DNA from: Ruminococcus sp. JC304
GTDB taxonomy: Bacteria > Bacillota > Clostridia > Lachnospirales > Lachnospiraceae
Direction: 5' to 3'
Assembly: GCA_000285855.2 (NCBI GenBank)
Contig: HE978651.1
Coordinates: forward strand, 1-64,000
DNA length: 64,000 nucleotides
The number at the start of each line of letters is the position of its first letter. The first letter of the stretch is position 1. The notes beneath the pieces are model-generated. The model was not told where the DNA came from and made no database searches. It saw only the letters and a program-made list of their open reading frames with translations. Below are positions 7,696-17,935 of the stretch, in pieces. Made by a program: the position numbers and the translations under genes.

Positions 7696-8961
7696 ATGAG
7701 AAAAAATGTAAAAAAGGTAATCGCACCGTTACTGGCAGCAGCTATGGCACTTTCCTGCACAGTATGTGTAAGCGCAGCAGAGGATGAGACAATTAAACTG
7801 ACTGTATGGGGCGCTGAGGAAGATCAGAATTTATTAAAAGAACTGACAGATAAATTCCAGGAGAAGTATACAGATCAGAAATTTGATATTCAGATTGGAG
7901 TAGAATCTGAGTCTACTGCAAAAGATACAATTCTGACAGACGTAGAGGCAGGTGCAGATGTATATGCATTCGCAGATGATCAGCTCCCGGATCTTGTAAA
8001 AGCCGGAGCACTTCTGAAACTTGATGATTATGCAGAGGCGCTGCAGCTTGCAGATACAACACTTGATGATGTAAAAGCTGCAAACGTTGAAGGCGCTATT
8101 GATGCAGCAACAATTGATGGCAGTCTGTATGCATTTCCAAGAGCAGCTGACAACGGATATTTTCTTTACTATGATTCATCTGTAATCTCAGAGGAAGATG
8201 CAGCAAGCTGGGACAGCCTTCTTGAAGCAGCTGATAAGGCTGGAAAGAAAGTTGGTATGACACTTGCTTCCGGATGGTACAATGCTTCTTTCTTCTATGG
8301 AGCAGGATTTACAACAGGACTTAACGATGACGGAACAACAACTATGGACTGGAACGGAACAAGTGCTGACGGATATACAGGTGTTGATGTAGTAAAAGGA
8401 ATGCTTGATATTGCATCCAATCCGGCATTTATGGCAGTTGCTGATGGTGATCTGTCTAATCAGCTTGCATCCGGTAATCTGGCAGCATGCGTTTCCGGTA
8501 CATGGGATGCGATCACAGCACAGGATGTATTTGGTGACGGATATGCAGCAGCAAAGCTTCCTACATTTACAATAGGTGATGCACAGGTTCAGCAGGGATC
8601 TGTTGCTGGTTACAAATATGTTGGTGTAAACGGTTATTCTGAGAATTCCGGATGGGCAGTTCTTCTTGCTGAGTACCTTACAAACGAAGAATCCCAGCAG
8701 ATGTTCTTTGATCAGAGAGAAAGCGGTCCTTCCAACAAGAATGTAGCAGCCTCTGAATCTGTTCAGGAAAATGTGGCTCTTGCAGCACTTGCAGCTCAGT
8801 CTGAATATGCACAGGCTCAGAAGGTTGGCGGAAAATACTGGAATCCATCAAAGACTTTCGGAGAACTGATTGCACAGGGAACATTATCCGCAGATGATGA
8901 CAATGGAATCCAGGAAGCTCTTGATAATCTGGTAGAGGGTGCTACTGCTTCTGTAGAATAA
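7696..8961 (+). CDS. Extracellular sugar-binding protein (MalE/GanS-like)
   Basis: 421 residues. A signal peptide (~1-29) ends around VCVSAAE. The mature part is a family-1 solute-binding protein opening with IKLTVWGAEEDQNLL, with DNGYFLYYD and FPRAADNGY motifs typical of maltose/galactoside-binding proteins. ALSC in the signal is only a weak lipobox, so lipid anchoring is uncertain. The ATG at 7696 follows AGGAGGAAGAG. First gene after the regulated promoter; a hairpin separates it from the permeases, fitting higher expression of the binding protein. Probably captures galacto-oligosaccharides, inferred from the GH42 gene. Confidence 0.9.
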   Translation: MRKNVKKVIAPLLAAAMALSCTVCVSAAEDETIKLTVWGAEEDQNLLKELTDKFQEKYTDQKFDIQIGVESESTAKDTILTDVEAGADVYAFADDQLPDLVKAGALLKLDDYAEALQLADTTLDDVKAANVEGAIDAATIDGSLYAFPRAADNGYFLYYDSSVISEEDAASWDSLLEAADKAGKKVGMTLASGWYNASFFYGAGFTTGLNDDGTTTMDWNGTSADGYTGVDVVKGMLDIASNPAFMAVADGDLSNQLASGNLAACVSGTWDAITAQDVFGDGYAAAKLPTFTIGDAQVQQGSVAGYKYVGVNGYSENSGWAVLLAEYLTNEESQQMFFDQRESGPSNKNVAASESVQENVALAALAAQSEYAQAQKVGGKYWNPSKTFGELIAQGTLSADDDNGIQEALDNLVEGATASVE

Positions 8962-8994
8962 ATACCATCACTGTTTATAGACAGTAAATACTAA

Positions 8995-9032
8995 AAAACG
9001 GCCCATATGCATAACGGCATGTGGGCTGTTTT
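8995..9032 (+). terminator. Intercistronic hairpin between binding protein and permease
   Basis: AAAACGGCCCATATGC/GGCATGTGGGCTGTTTT with a short loop. Probably a partial terminator or mRNA-stabilising structure setting the ratio of binding protein to permeases. Confidence 0.75.
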
Positions 9033-9074
9033 AAAGATAGATGGTAACCATATAAAATTGTGAGGAGGAAAGAT

Positions 9075-10535
9075 ATGGCAGCACAAGAAAATAATTCTGC
9101 TGCAGCGGCAGTGAGTGGATTCTTTAAAGCTATCGGTGGATTTTTCACTGATTTTGGTACTGCTGTAGTGAAAGGTGATGCCTTTGTAAAGCTGTCCCTG
9201 ATCTGGATGGGCGCAGGCTATGCAAAACGTAAACAATATGTAAAAGCAGTGCTGATGACTTTGCTGGAGATTGCGGTAATCCTTTTTTCAGTAAAGTTTG
9301 CAATGCAGTATGTGCCGAAATTCGGCAGCCTTGGTACTGTAAAGATGGAAAAAGTCTTTAATATGAAAACAATGAAAAGTGAATTTAATGATTATGATAA
9401 TTCCTTTACGATCCTGTTGTTTTCATTGTTTAGCTTTGTTGTGTGGTTTGCGGCAGCTGTTGTGTGGTTTAAGAATGTGATCAATGCTTATGCACTTCAG
9501 AAAATGGAAGAAGCCGGAAAGCATATCAATACGTTTAAAGAAGATCTCAGATCACTGACAGAAGAGAAATTTCACATTACATTACTGACACTTCCGGTAC
9601 TTGGAGTTGTGATCTTCACATTGATCCCAATCTTACTTCTGATCTTTGTAGCATTTACAAATTATGATCAGCAGCATATGCCCCCTACGGAGTTATTCTC
9701 ATGGGTTGGTTTCAGTAACTTTATTAATCTGTTTGGCGGCGGTGGTCTTACATCCACATTCGGATATGCATTTGTGCGGGTTCTGGGATGGACACTTGTA
9801 TGGGCTTTCTTCGCAACATTTACAACTTATATCGGAGGTATCCTGCTTTCCCTGCTTCTCAACAGTAAGAAAACAAGACTGCCGAAGATGTGGCGTACTT
9901 TATTTATTGTAACGATTGCAGTTCCACAGTTTGTATCACTTCTGCTGGTGCGTAACTTCTTTTCAAATGGAGGTATTGTCAACACAATCTGCAACAGCAT
10001 TGGACTGACCGGATTCTTAAGAAGCATAGGACTTGTTTCCACAAGCTATATTCCATTTCTTTCTGCTCCGGGCTGGGCGCACGTAATGATCATTCTTATT
10101 AATATCTGGATCGGTGTTCCGTATCAGATGCTGATCGCAACAGGTGTTCTGATGAACCTTCCTTCTGACCAGCTTGAGAGTGCAAGAGTAGACGGTGCAA
10201 CAAACTTCCAGATATTCAGAAAGATCACAATGCCATATCTGCTCTTTGTAACAGGACCAGCTCTGATCACGGACTTTGTAAAAAATATTAATAACTTTAA
10301 TGTTATTTATCTGCTTACACAGGATGTTTATACAACAACGAATCAGGCAATGGCAAGCTCACAGGCAAAAGAGGTTGACCTTCTGGTTACCTGGCTGTTC
10401 CGTCTGACTCAGGATTACTACAACTATAAGATGGCATCAGCAATCGGTATTATCGTGTTTATTATCTGTGCAGTATTCACCCTGGTTGCATTTAACAGGA
10501 TGATCAAGGGAGATAAGGAGGGAACATATCAATAA
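9075..10535 (+). CDS. Sugar ABC transporter permease, MalF/GanP type
   Basis: 486 residues, inner-membrane permease. It has an N-terminal extension of two membrane helices (~45-145) before the MalF core, and an EAA loop SARVDGATNFQIFRKITMP (~residue 375) that contacts the ATPase. Start ATG 9075 follows GTGAGGAGGAAAG; a GTG at 9060 would overlap that site. It overlaps the next permease by one base (TAATG). No ATPase gene is in the cluster, so a shared MsmX-like ATPase elsewhere is expected. Confidence 0.93.
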   Translation: MAAQENNSAAAAVSGFFKAIGGFFTDFGTAVVKGDAFVKLSLIWMGAGYAKRKQYVKAVLMTLLEIAVILFSVKFAMQYVPKFGSLGTVKMEKVFNMKTMKSEFNDYDNSFTILLFSLFSFVVWFAAAVVWFKNVINAYALQKMEEAGKHINTFKEDLRSLTEEKFHITLLTLPVLGVVIFTLIPILLLIFVAFTNYDQQHMPPTELFSWVGFSNFINLFGGGGLTSTFGYAFVRVLGWTLVWAFFATFTTYIGGILLSLLLNSKKTRLPKMWRTLFIVTIAVPQFVSLLLVRNFFSNGGIVNTICNSIGLTGFLRSIGLVSTSYIPFLSAPGWAHVMIILINIWIGVPYQMLIATGVLMNLPSDQLESARVDGATNFQIFRKITMPYLLFVTGPALITDFVKNINNFNVIYLLTQDVYTTTNQAMASSQAKEVDLLVTWLFRLTQDYYNYKMASAIGIIVFIICAVFTLVAFNRMIKGDKEGTYQ

Positions 10536-11389
10536 TGAAAAAGATGAAAGATAGTCGTACTTCTTCTATAGTATTACATAACTTATTGATCGCAGTGCTG
10601 GCGTTTATCTGGCTGATCCCGATCATCTGGCTGGTATGTACTTCCTTCAGTTCATATTCAGGAATGAATACCAGTACATTTTTTCCGAAGGAATGGAGCA
10701 TCAGTAATTACATGAAGTTATTCCATCCGGATTCCGTATCTCAGTTCCCGCAGTGGTTTCTGAATACATTTATTATTGCATGCTTTACATGTGCAATTTC
10801 CACAATGTTTGTACTGATGGTTGCATATGCCACATCTGTTATGAGATTTAAGATGAGAAAACCGCTGATGAATATGGCTGTTATCCTGAATCTTTTCCCA
10901 GGTATGCTGGCAATGATCGCTGTATATTTTACTTTGAAATCATTTAATCTTACAAACAGCTATGTAGGTCTGATCATGGTTTATTCCGCTTCTTCAGGTC
11001 TGGGTTATCTGATCGCGAAAGGATTCTTTGATACAGTTCCGAGAGCACTCTGTGAGGCTGCCAGAATTGATGGATGCAGTGAGGCAAGAATCTTCTTCCA
11101 GATGGTTCTGCCTATGAGTCGCCCGATCGTTGTTTATACAGTTATTAGCAGTTTCTTGGTACCGTGGATGGATTTCGTATATGCAAAGATGATCCTAAAT
11201 GCCGGAATTTCTTCCAAATATACAGTTGCCATCGGTCTGTACAAGATGTTGGATAAGAGTCTTATCAATTCTTATTTCACTCAGTTCTGTGCAGGCGGAG
11301 TACTGGTATCCATACCGATTTCTATTCTGTTTATGATCATGCAGAAATTCTATGTGGAAGGAATTACAGGTGGTGCTGTAAAAGGTTGA
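10535..11389 (+). CDS. Sugar ABC transporter permease, MalG/GanQ type
   Basis: 284 residues with six predicted membrane helices and the EAA loop EAARIDGCSEARIFFQMVLP. It forms the second half of the heterodimeric channel with the preceding MalF-type protein. Its start codon overlaps the previous stop by one base, so the two are translationally coupled. The ending GITGGAVKG is typical of MalG family proteins. Specificity for galactosides is inferred from the neighbouring GH42 enzyme. Confidence 0.94.
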   Translation: MKKMKDSRTSSIVLHNLLIAVLAFIWLIPIIWLVCTSFSSYSGMNTSTFFPKEWSISNYMKLFHPDSVSQFPQWFLNTFIIACFTCAISTMFVLMVAYATSVMRFKMRKPLMNMAVILNLFPGMLAMIAVYFTLKSFNLTNSYVGLIMVYSASSGLGYLIAKGFFDTVPRALCEAARIDGCSEARIFFQMVLPMSRPIVVYTVISSFLVPWMDFVYAKMILNAGISSKYTVAIGLYKMLDKSLINSYFTQFCAGGVLVSIPISILFMIMQKFYVEGITGGAVKG

Positions 11390-11393
11390 GGCT

Positions 11394-12170
11394 ATGAATA
11401 TGACAACGGGAAGAAGAGGAATCGTCTGGAAGACTCCGGATATTACAGCTGATGGGCTGAAAATGTTTGCATGTATTACCATGCTGATCCAGACTGTTGG
11501 AATTGCCATTATTGAAAAGGGTCTGATCCATTTAGACCAGTATACTCAGGAGAGTCTGAATCAGGCGATGTCCCAGGATTCCCGTTTAATGACACTTGCG
11601 GGGATCGGATCCATTATGCAGCTTATAGGCGGAATGGCGATTCCCGTATTTGCGTTTCTGCTGGTGGAGGGATTTCACAATACATCGGATTATAAGAAAT
11701 ATCTGATCATGATAGCTGTTACTGCACTGGTCAGTGAGATTCCATATGATCTGGCAATCTGCGGAAAAATATGGGACTTTTCAAGCCAGAATGCAATGAT
11801 CACGATGTGTATCTGTCTGGTTATGTTGAAATGCTTAGATCTGTTTAAAGAGACTTCCGGATTTACAGGTGGTATGTTGAAGGTACTGATTCTGATCGCA
11901 TCCATTGTCTGGGTGAGTATTTTCCGGGCAGAGTATGGCCTTTGTATGGTGCTTCTTGTGTTTGTGTTCTATGTGTTTGAGACAAGAAATGTGCTGAAAA
12001 CAGTGTTAGGCTGTATGATCAGTCTGATGTATGTGACCGGTCCTATCGCATTTTATGGAATCTGGTGTTACAACGGTGAGCGAAAAGACCGCATCAATAA
12101 ATATGTTTATTATGTTTTTTATCCGGTGCATCTGCTGGTGCTTGGAGTAATTGCGAAATATGTTCTGTAA
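11394..12170 (+). CDS. TraX family integral membrane protein
   Basis: 258 residues, about seven or eight predicted membrane helices. Recognised by the TraX-like opening ITADGLKMFACITMLIQTVG and the C-terminal NKYVYYVFYPVHLLVLG block. Plasmid TraX acetylates F-pilin; chromosomal relatives are membrane acyltransferase-like proteins of unknown substrate. It starts four bases after the MalG-type gene, so it belongs to the transport operon. A role in modifying a sugar or surface glycan is only a guess. Confidence 0.82.
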   Translation: MNMTTGRRGIVWKTPDITADGLKMFACITMLIQTVGIAIIEKGLIHLDQYTQESLNQAMSQDSRLMTLAGIGSIMQLIGGMAIPVFAFLLVEGFHNTSDYKKYLIMIAVTALVSEIPYDLAICGKIWDFSSQNAMITMCICLVMLKCLDLFKETSGFTGGMLKVLILIASIVWVSIFRAEYGLCMVLLVFVFYVFETRNVLKTVLGCMISLMYVTGPIAFYGIWCYNGERKDRINKYVYYVFYPVHLLVLGVIAKYVL

Positions 12171-12179
12171 AAAAGGAAC

Positions 12180-12342
12180 CTAGTGTGCCAACAAGTTGAT
12201 TTCTCGAACAATCTTGCGTCTAAATTTCTTATTTCCGCGTTGTCGTCGGTCGCCGTAGCCACCGCTACGCCTCCTTCCTCCGCCTTGAAATAAAAAATTT
12301 ATCCTGTAAGATTGTTTCAAGAATCAACTTGTCGGCACACTA
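12180..12342. repeat. 162-bp inverted-repeat element (MITE/REP-like)
   Basis: Terminal inverted repeats of roughly 55 bases begin CTAGTGTGCC(A/G)ACAAGTTGATT and end with the complementary sequence. The interior holds a second hairpin, CGTAGC-CACC-GCTACG, flanked by purine- and pyrimidine-rich arms. There is no coding capacity. It lies between the TraX-like gene and GH42 and could fold into one long hairpin when transcribed. Confidence 0.8.
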
Positions 12343-12435
12343 GTAAAGAATACAGTAAAAATTATATTTATGGATACTTGAATTTATAATGACAGCGAAA
12401 AAGAAAATGACTTAGGTAATTAAGAGGAGATAAGT

Positions 12436-14460
12436 ATGGATTTTAGAACTGACAGACTGCTTCATGGCGGTGATTACAATCCTGAACAATGGTTAAAAAG
12501 ACCGGATATTCTGGAAAAGGATATTGATATGCTGGAAGAATCCGGATGTAATGTGGTAAGCCTTGGAATCTTTTCCTGGTCTACACTGGAGCCGGAAGAA
12601 GGTGTATTTCATTTTGGATGGCTGCAGGAAATCATTGATAAACTTTATAAAAGAGGTATTTCTACGATTCTGGCTACACCGTCAGGTGCAAGACCCAAAT
12701 GGATGGCAGATAAATATCCGGAGGTGCTTCGTGTAGATGAGACACGCCACAGAGCATTATTTGGATTCAGACATAATCATTGTTATACTTCTCCTGTTTA
12801 CAGAGAGAAGGTACATATTATCAATAAGAAGCTGGCACAGGAGGTTGCTACACATCCGGGTGTGATCCTGTGGCATATTTCCAATGAGTATGGAGGAGAA
12901 TGCCATTGCCCGCTGTGTCAGGAAGCATTTCGCAGCTGGCTGAAAGAGAAATATCAGACCATCGAAAATCTAAATGATCAGTGGTGTACCACTTTCTGGA
13001 GTCATACTTATAATAGCTTTGACCAGATTGAGAGTCCGTCTAAGATTGGTGAGACACAGCTTCATGCACTGAATCTGGACTGGAAACGCTTTGTTACTCA
13101 TCAGACAGCAGACTTCATTCATCATGAGATTGCCGCGCTGAGAGAGGGAGGAAGCACACTTCCGACAACCGCAAATCTGATGCATTATTTCGGAGGTCTG
13201 GATTACTTTAAAATTGCAAAAGAGATAGATGTGGTTTCCTGGGATACTTACCCGACATGGCATAAAGAAGCCGTGATCGATACAGCTTATGATAATGGAA
13301 TGTGCCATGACCTGATGCGTTCTCTGAAAGGAAAGCCGTTCTTCCAGATGGAATCCTGCCCGACTTCTACAAACTGGCAGAGTGTGAGCAAGTTAAAGAA
13401 ACCTGGAATGCTTTTTGCACAGTCTATGCAGGCAATCGCACATGGTGGAGAGGGTGCTCTTTATTTCCAGATCCGCCAGAGCAGAGGTGCTTCTGAGAAG
13501 TTCCATGGCGCGGTAATCGATCATTACGGTGGAAATGATACGAGAGTATTTAAAGAGGTTTCCAAAGTCGGAGCAACTTTAAAAGAGTTAAAGGAACTGG
13601 CGGGAACGACAATGAGCAGTCCGGTGGCCATGATTTATGACTGGGACAGCCAGTGGGCAATGGAAGACAGCCAGGGCCCGAGAAATAAAGGTCTGCATTA
13701 TCTGGAAGCAATGCTGAAATTCTACAGAGGTTTCCGTAAGCAGGGCGTGAATGTAGATGTGATCGATATGACTTGTGATCTGGACAATTATAAAGTGCTG
13801 GCGCTGCCAATGGTTTATATGTTCAAAGAAGGTTTCGCAGAAAAAGTTCGTGCATTTGTGGAGAACGGCGGTGTTCTGGTGACAAGTTACTGGTCAGGAA
13901 TCGCAGATGATACTGACAGATGTTATCTGGAAGGAACTCCGCATGGACTGATGGATGTGCTGGGAATCAGAAGTACAGAGATTGATGGTCTTTATGACTG
14001 GGAAGAGAATTCTTTCGTTCCTGTACCGGGTAATGAACTTGGACTGGATAAGACTTATACGTGCAAATATCTGTGTGATCTTGTGGAGCTTCGCGGAGCA
14101 CGTACTTTAATGACTTATGGAAGTGATTTCTATGAAGGATATTCCTGTCTGACAGTGAATGAATATGGCAGGGGTAAAGCATGGTATGTGGCAGCAGATG
14201 CTGATAAAGAATTCTATGGAGACTTCCTTGGAAAAGTGCTCAAAGACAGTGTCGTTTCCTGCGGAATCAAAGAAGAGATTCCGGATGCACTGGAGATTAC
14301 AGTGAGAGAGAATGAAAATGTGAAATATTATATTTACCAGAACTTCGGAACAGAAAGCGTAGAGCTTCCTGTTCCGGAAGGAGAGGTAAAATGGATTTAT
14401 GGCAATGACAGCGATAAACTTAAAGTTTATGGTCTTGCAGTTGCCAGGGTTATCGTGTAA
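12436..14460 (+). CDS. Beta-galactosidase, glycoside hydrolase family 42
   Basis: 674 residues, cytoplasmic (no signal peptide). TIM barrel with acid/base Glu151 (HISNEYGG) and nucleophile Glu306 (FFQMESCPT). Cys116, Cys156, Cys158 and Cys161 form the zinc cluster typical of GH42. A trimerisation domain (~390-600) and a small C-terminal beta domain follow. It hydrolyses terminal beta-galactosides brought in by the upstream ABC transporter; this matches the B. subtilis gan gene order (GanA equivalent). RBS GAGGAG precedes the ATG. The 265-bp gap with the repeat element may give it its own expression level. Confidence 0.95.
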   Translation: MDFRTDRLLHGGDYNPEQWLKRPDILEKDIDMLEESGCNVVSLGIFSWSTLEPEEGVFHFGWLQEIIDKLYKRGISTILATPSGARPKWMADKYPEVLRVDETRHRALFGFRHNHCYTSPVYREKVHIINKKLAQEVATHPGVILWHISNEYGGECHCPLCQEAFRSWLKEKYQTIENLNDQWCTTFWSHTYNSFDQIESPSKIGETQLHALNLDWKRFVTHQTADFIHHEIAALREGGSTLPTTANLMHYFGGLDYFKIAKEIDVVSWDTYPTWHKEAVIDTAYDNGMCHDLMRSLKGKPFFQMESCPTSTNWQSVSKLKKPGMLFAQSMQAIAHGGEGALYFQIRQSRGASEKFHGAVIDHYGGNDTRVFKEVSKVGATLKELKELAGTTMSSPVAMIYDWDSQWAMEDSQGPRNKGLHYLEAMLKFYRGFRKQGVNVDVIDMTCDLDNYKVLALPMVYMFKEGFAEKVRAFVENGGVLVTSYWSGIADDTDRCYLEGTPHGLMDVLGIRSTEIDGLYDWEENSFVPVPGNELGLDKTYTCKYLCDLVELRGARTLMTYGSDFYEGYSCLTVNEYGRGKAWYVAADADKEFYGDFLGKVLKDSVVSCGIKEEIPDALEITVRENENVKYYIYQNFGTESVELPVPEGEVKWIYGNDSDKLKVYGLAVARVIV

Positions 14461-14485
14461 AATAAATAGCGATGGATGAGGAAAT

Positions 14486-14535
14486 CCCTTCACTTTAAGC
14501 AGAGATTGATACTGCCTGGTGGAGGGTTTTTTTTT
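14486..14535 (+). terminator. Terminator after GH42 gene
   Basis: CCCTTCAC/GTGGAGGG stem with an inner GCAG/CTGC pairing, followed by nine T residues. Confidence 0.88.
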
Positions 14536-14599
14536 ACTCAGTTTTAACCGGGAAAATGGTACAAAAAGTTTCTAATTGTATCAGGAAAGGTATAGAAAG

Positions 14600-17500
14600 A
14601 TGATTTCAAAAACTCAGATCAGATATATGGCAAATTCTTCATCATATAGTAGAGGTGCAGAGCTTTATGCAACAGGAAAAGTTCTGGATATGGATGTAAA
14701 AAATATGGGTGCATCTGATGAAATTGTTGCATCTGTAAAAGGCAGTGGAAGAAATATCTATGAAGTAGATGTATCAATCGATACAGAGAATGATGAAATT
14801 GATACCTGCTATTGTGAATGTCGGGCATATGCAGAATATGGCGGGCTTTGTAAACATTGTGTAGCGGTTCTTCTGCAATATAATGATTATGAAAATGATA
14901 GGGATAGTTATGATTATGGACAATCTGTAGAAAAAATTGTAAAAGGTGGTCTGACTCATACGATCAGAAAAGGAGTGCAGATTCATACCACGCCGGAATT
15001 GGCTGCATTATTGCAAAAGCAGGCTGTTGCGAAGTCACTTCCTCTGATTCAGGGAAGCACTTATGGAAAGGTAAGGCTGGAACCGTATTTTAATTTTGAC
15101 GGAAGAACATTTACAGTAGAATTTAAAATAGGAATTAATAAAATGTACGTACTGAAGGATGCATTTTCCTTTGATAATCATATAGCAAATCAGGACGATT
15201 ATAAATACGGGAAAAATCTTCAGTTTGTTCATACAATAGAATCCTTTGCCGAGGAATCCAGACCGCTTGCAAAATTTATCTGTAAATGGGCAGACAACAA
15301 TAGGCAATTTCACAGATCATCTTCCTATTATGGATACTATATGGGAACTCTGGAAAAGGTAAGGCATCTGGAGCTGTCAGGAAATGAACTGGCAGAATTT
15401 TTACTTCTGATGGAAGGAAGGAAATTGCAGGGAGAATCTATAGGGACCAGAAATACAACCTGGGAAATAACCAGAGAACATCTTCCGAGAAAAATAACCA
15501 TAACAGGTGCAAAGCAGGGAATTGAACTGAAGGTAAGCAAATTTACATGTGCAGCAAATACGGAACAGTATAAAATTTGCTTTTATGATAAAAAGATTTA
15601 TATTGAGAATATAGAAGAACTTTTACCTGTTAAGGATTTTCTGGACAGTTTGTCTTTGATCCCCGGTGAGAAAGCGTTTATAGAAAATAAAGATGTACCG
15701 GCATTTTGTCAGGAGCTTTTACCGGTGATCCAGAAGTTTTTTAAATGCAGAATGGTTGAATTTCAGCCGGAGAATTACGGAATGGTTAAACCGGAGTTTC
15801 AGTTTTATCTGGATGCGCCGCAGGAAAATATGGTTACATGTAAGGCGACTGTTAAGTATGGAGACAGGGAATTTTCTTTATATACAACGAACGATATTGC
15901 AGCAAGGGATATGAATAGAGAAACAGTTGTCAGAAATGTGATCCATAAATATTCGAATGCTTTCAATCCAGTTGAACAGTGTGCGGTAATTGCAGATGAT
16001 GAAGAGATGGAATATGAATTTCTGACAGAAGGAATTCCGGCACTGCAGTCAGTGGGGGAAGTATTTATTTCTGATGCGCTGAAACGGATTGAAGTCCGGA
16101 ATTCGCCAAAGATTACAGTAGGTGTTTCCCTGAGCGGAAATCTGCTGGAACTTAGTATGACAGCCGGGGATATTTCAAGGGAAGAACTGATTGACATTCT
16201 TTCCAGATATAATAAGAAGAAAAAGTTCTATCGTCTGAAAAACGGAGCTTTTGTAAATGCAGCAGACTCGGGGCTGGATACAGTTGAAGAACTTAGGACA
16301 GGACTTCAGCTGACGGATAAGCAGATAAAGCAGGATAAGATTGAAGTGCAGAAGTACCGCGCGTTGTATCTGGATGCACAATTGAAAGAGAATCCGGTTG
16401 TTTCGACAGTGAAGGATAAATCTTTTAAGTCACTGGTAAGAAATATGAAGACCATTGAGGATAATGATTTTGAGGTGCCGGAGAGCCTGGATAAAGTTCT
16501 GCGGGAGTATCAGAAACGGGGATTTCTGTGGGTTAAGACATTGAATTATAATGGATTCGGCGGAATACTTGCGGATGATATGGGACTTGGAAAAACGCTT
16601 CAGGTGATTGCATTTCTACTGTCGGAATTTCTGGAAAGAAGGAATACTGTTATTGAAAATATAGCAGTAAAAGAAACTGGAAAGTTGCAAAGAAATACAT
16701 TAATTATAGCTCCTGCATCATTGGTGTATAACTGGAGCAGTGAAATTCAACGTTTTGCACCGGAGCTTACAGCGAAGATGGTGACCGGGACTGCAGCAGA
16801 GAGAAGACAGATCCTGGCAGAAGCAGATTCTGAGGATATTCTCCTGACTTCCTATGATTTGCTGAAAAGGGATATCAGCGAATATGAAGGATATAAGTTC
16901 AGATGTGAGATTATTGATGAAGCTCAGTATATCAAGAATGCAAATACTCAGGCTGCGAAAGCAGTAAAAGAGGTCCAGGCAGACTTCAGGCTGGCTCTTA
17001 CAGGAACTCCGGTGGAAAACCGTCTGAGTGAATTATGGAGCATATTTGATTATCTGATGCCCGGTTTCCTTTACAGCTATAAGAAGTTCCGGGAAGAAGT
17101 TGAAATCCCGGCAGTTCAGAATTCAGATGAAGATGCAATGAAACGTCTGCAGAAAATGATCCGGCCGTTTGTACTCCGAAGATTGAAGAAGGAAGTGCTC
17201 ACAGATCTGCCGGATAAGCTGGAAGAGAATATGTTTGTACAGCTTACAGGAGAGCAGCAGAGGCTTTATGATGCACATGTGAAACGGATGATGCTGATGC
17301 TGGATAAGCAGTCCGAAGAAGAATTTAAGACCTCAAAGATTACAATTCTGGCAGAGCTGACAAAATTGCGCCAGATCTGCTGTGATCCGTCTCTTATTTT
17401 TACAGATTATAAAGCTGATTCTGCAAAAGTGGATATGTGCCTGAATATGATCAGCAATGCAGTGGAGAGCGGTCATAAAATATTGCTGTTTTCGCAGTTT

Positions 17501-17935
17501 ACGACAATGCTTGACCATCTTGCGAACCGCCTTGAAGAGGAGAAAATCAGTTACTATATGCTGACTGGTTCTACAAGTAAGGAGAAGCGTGCCCGGATGG
17601 TAGAGAACTTTAACACAGATGACACACAGGTATTCTGTATTTCTCTGAAAGCAGGAGGAACCGGTCTGAACCTGACAGCAGCAGATATTGTAATCCATTT
17701 TGATCCATGGTGGAATCTGGCAGTACAGAATCAGGCAACGGACAGAGCTCACAGAATTGGTCAAAAGAATGTGGTGAATGTATATAAGCTGATCGTGAAA
17801 GATACGATTGAAGAGAATATCGTGAAACTGCAGGAAAAGAAACGTGAACTGGCAGATCAGATCCTGGAGGGCGAAGGGCTTAACGGAGGCAGCTTCACAA
17901 AAGAGGAACTGATGGAATTACTTTCCGGGAAATAA
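14600..17935 (+). CDS. SNF2-family helicase with SWIM zinc finger
   Basis: 1111 residues. The N-terminal SWIM finger has Cys72, Cys74, Cys84 and His86 (CxC-x9-CxH). A long middle region of the bacterial SNF2-associated type follows. The C-terminal SNF2 ATPase has Walker A DDMGLGKT (~658), DEAQ box (~771), TGTPVENRLSELWSIF, and motif VI DRAHRIGQ. It is presumed to translocate on double-stranded DNA and remodel bound proteins; the bacterial role is not defined. The ATG at 14600 follows CAGGAAAGG. spoVT follows in the same direction, beyond a weak hairpin. Confidence 0.93.
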   Translation: MISKTQIRYMANSSSYSRGAELYATGKVLDMDVKNMGASDEIVASVKGSGRNIYEVDVSIDTENDEIDTCYCECRAYAEYGGLCKHCVAVLLQYNDYENDRDSYDYGQSVEKIVKGGLTHTIRKGVQIHTTPELAALLQKQAVAKSLPLIQGSTYGKVRLEPYFNFDGRTFTVEFKIGINKMYVLKDAFSFDNHIANQDDYKYGKNLQFVHTIESFAEESRPLAKFICKWADNNRQFHRSSSYYGYYMGTLEKVRHLELSGNELAEFLLLMEGRKLQGESIGTRNTTWEITREHLPRKITITGAKQGIELKVSKFTCAANTEQYKICFYDKKIYIENIEELLPVKDFLDSLSLIPGEKAFIENKDVPAFCQELLPVIQKFFKCRMVEFQPENYGMVKPEFQFYLDAPQENMVTCKATVKYGDREFSLYTTNDIAARDMNRETVVRNVIHKYSNAFNPVEQCAVIADDEEMEYEFLTEGIPALQSVGEVFISDALKRIEVRNSPKITVGVSLSGNLLELSMTAGDISREELIDILSRYNKKKKFYRLKNGAFVNAADSGLDTVEELRTGLQLTDKQIKQDKIEVQKYRALYLDAQLKENPVVSTVKDKSFKSLVRNMKTIEDNDFEVPESLDKVLREYQKRGFLWVKTLNYNGFGGILADDMGLGKTLQVIAFLLSEFLERRNTVIENIAVKETGKLQRNTLIIAPASLVYNWSSEIQRFAPELTAKMVTGTAAERRQILAEADSEDILLTSYDLLKRDISEYEGYKFRCEIIDEAQYIKNANTQAAKAVKEVQADFRLALTGTPVENRLSELWSIFDYLMPGFLYSYKKFREEVEIPAVQNSDEDAMKRLQKMIRPFVLRRLKKEVLTDLPDKLEENMFVQLTGEQQRLYDAHVKRMMLMLDKQSEEEFKTSKITILAELTKLRQICCDPSLIFTDYKADSAKVDMCLNMISNAVESGHKILLFSQFTTMLDHLANRLEEEKISYYMLTGSTSKEKRARMVENFNTDDTQVFCISLKAGGTGLNLTAADIVIHFDPWWNLAVQNQATDRAHRIGQKNVVNVYKLIVKDTIEENIVKLQEKKRELADQILEGEGLNGGSFTKEELMELLSGK

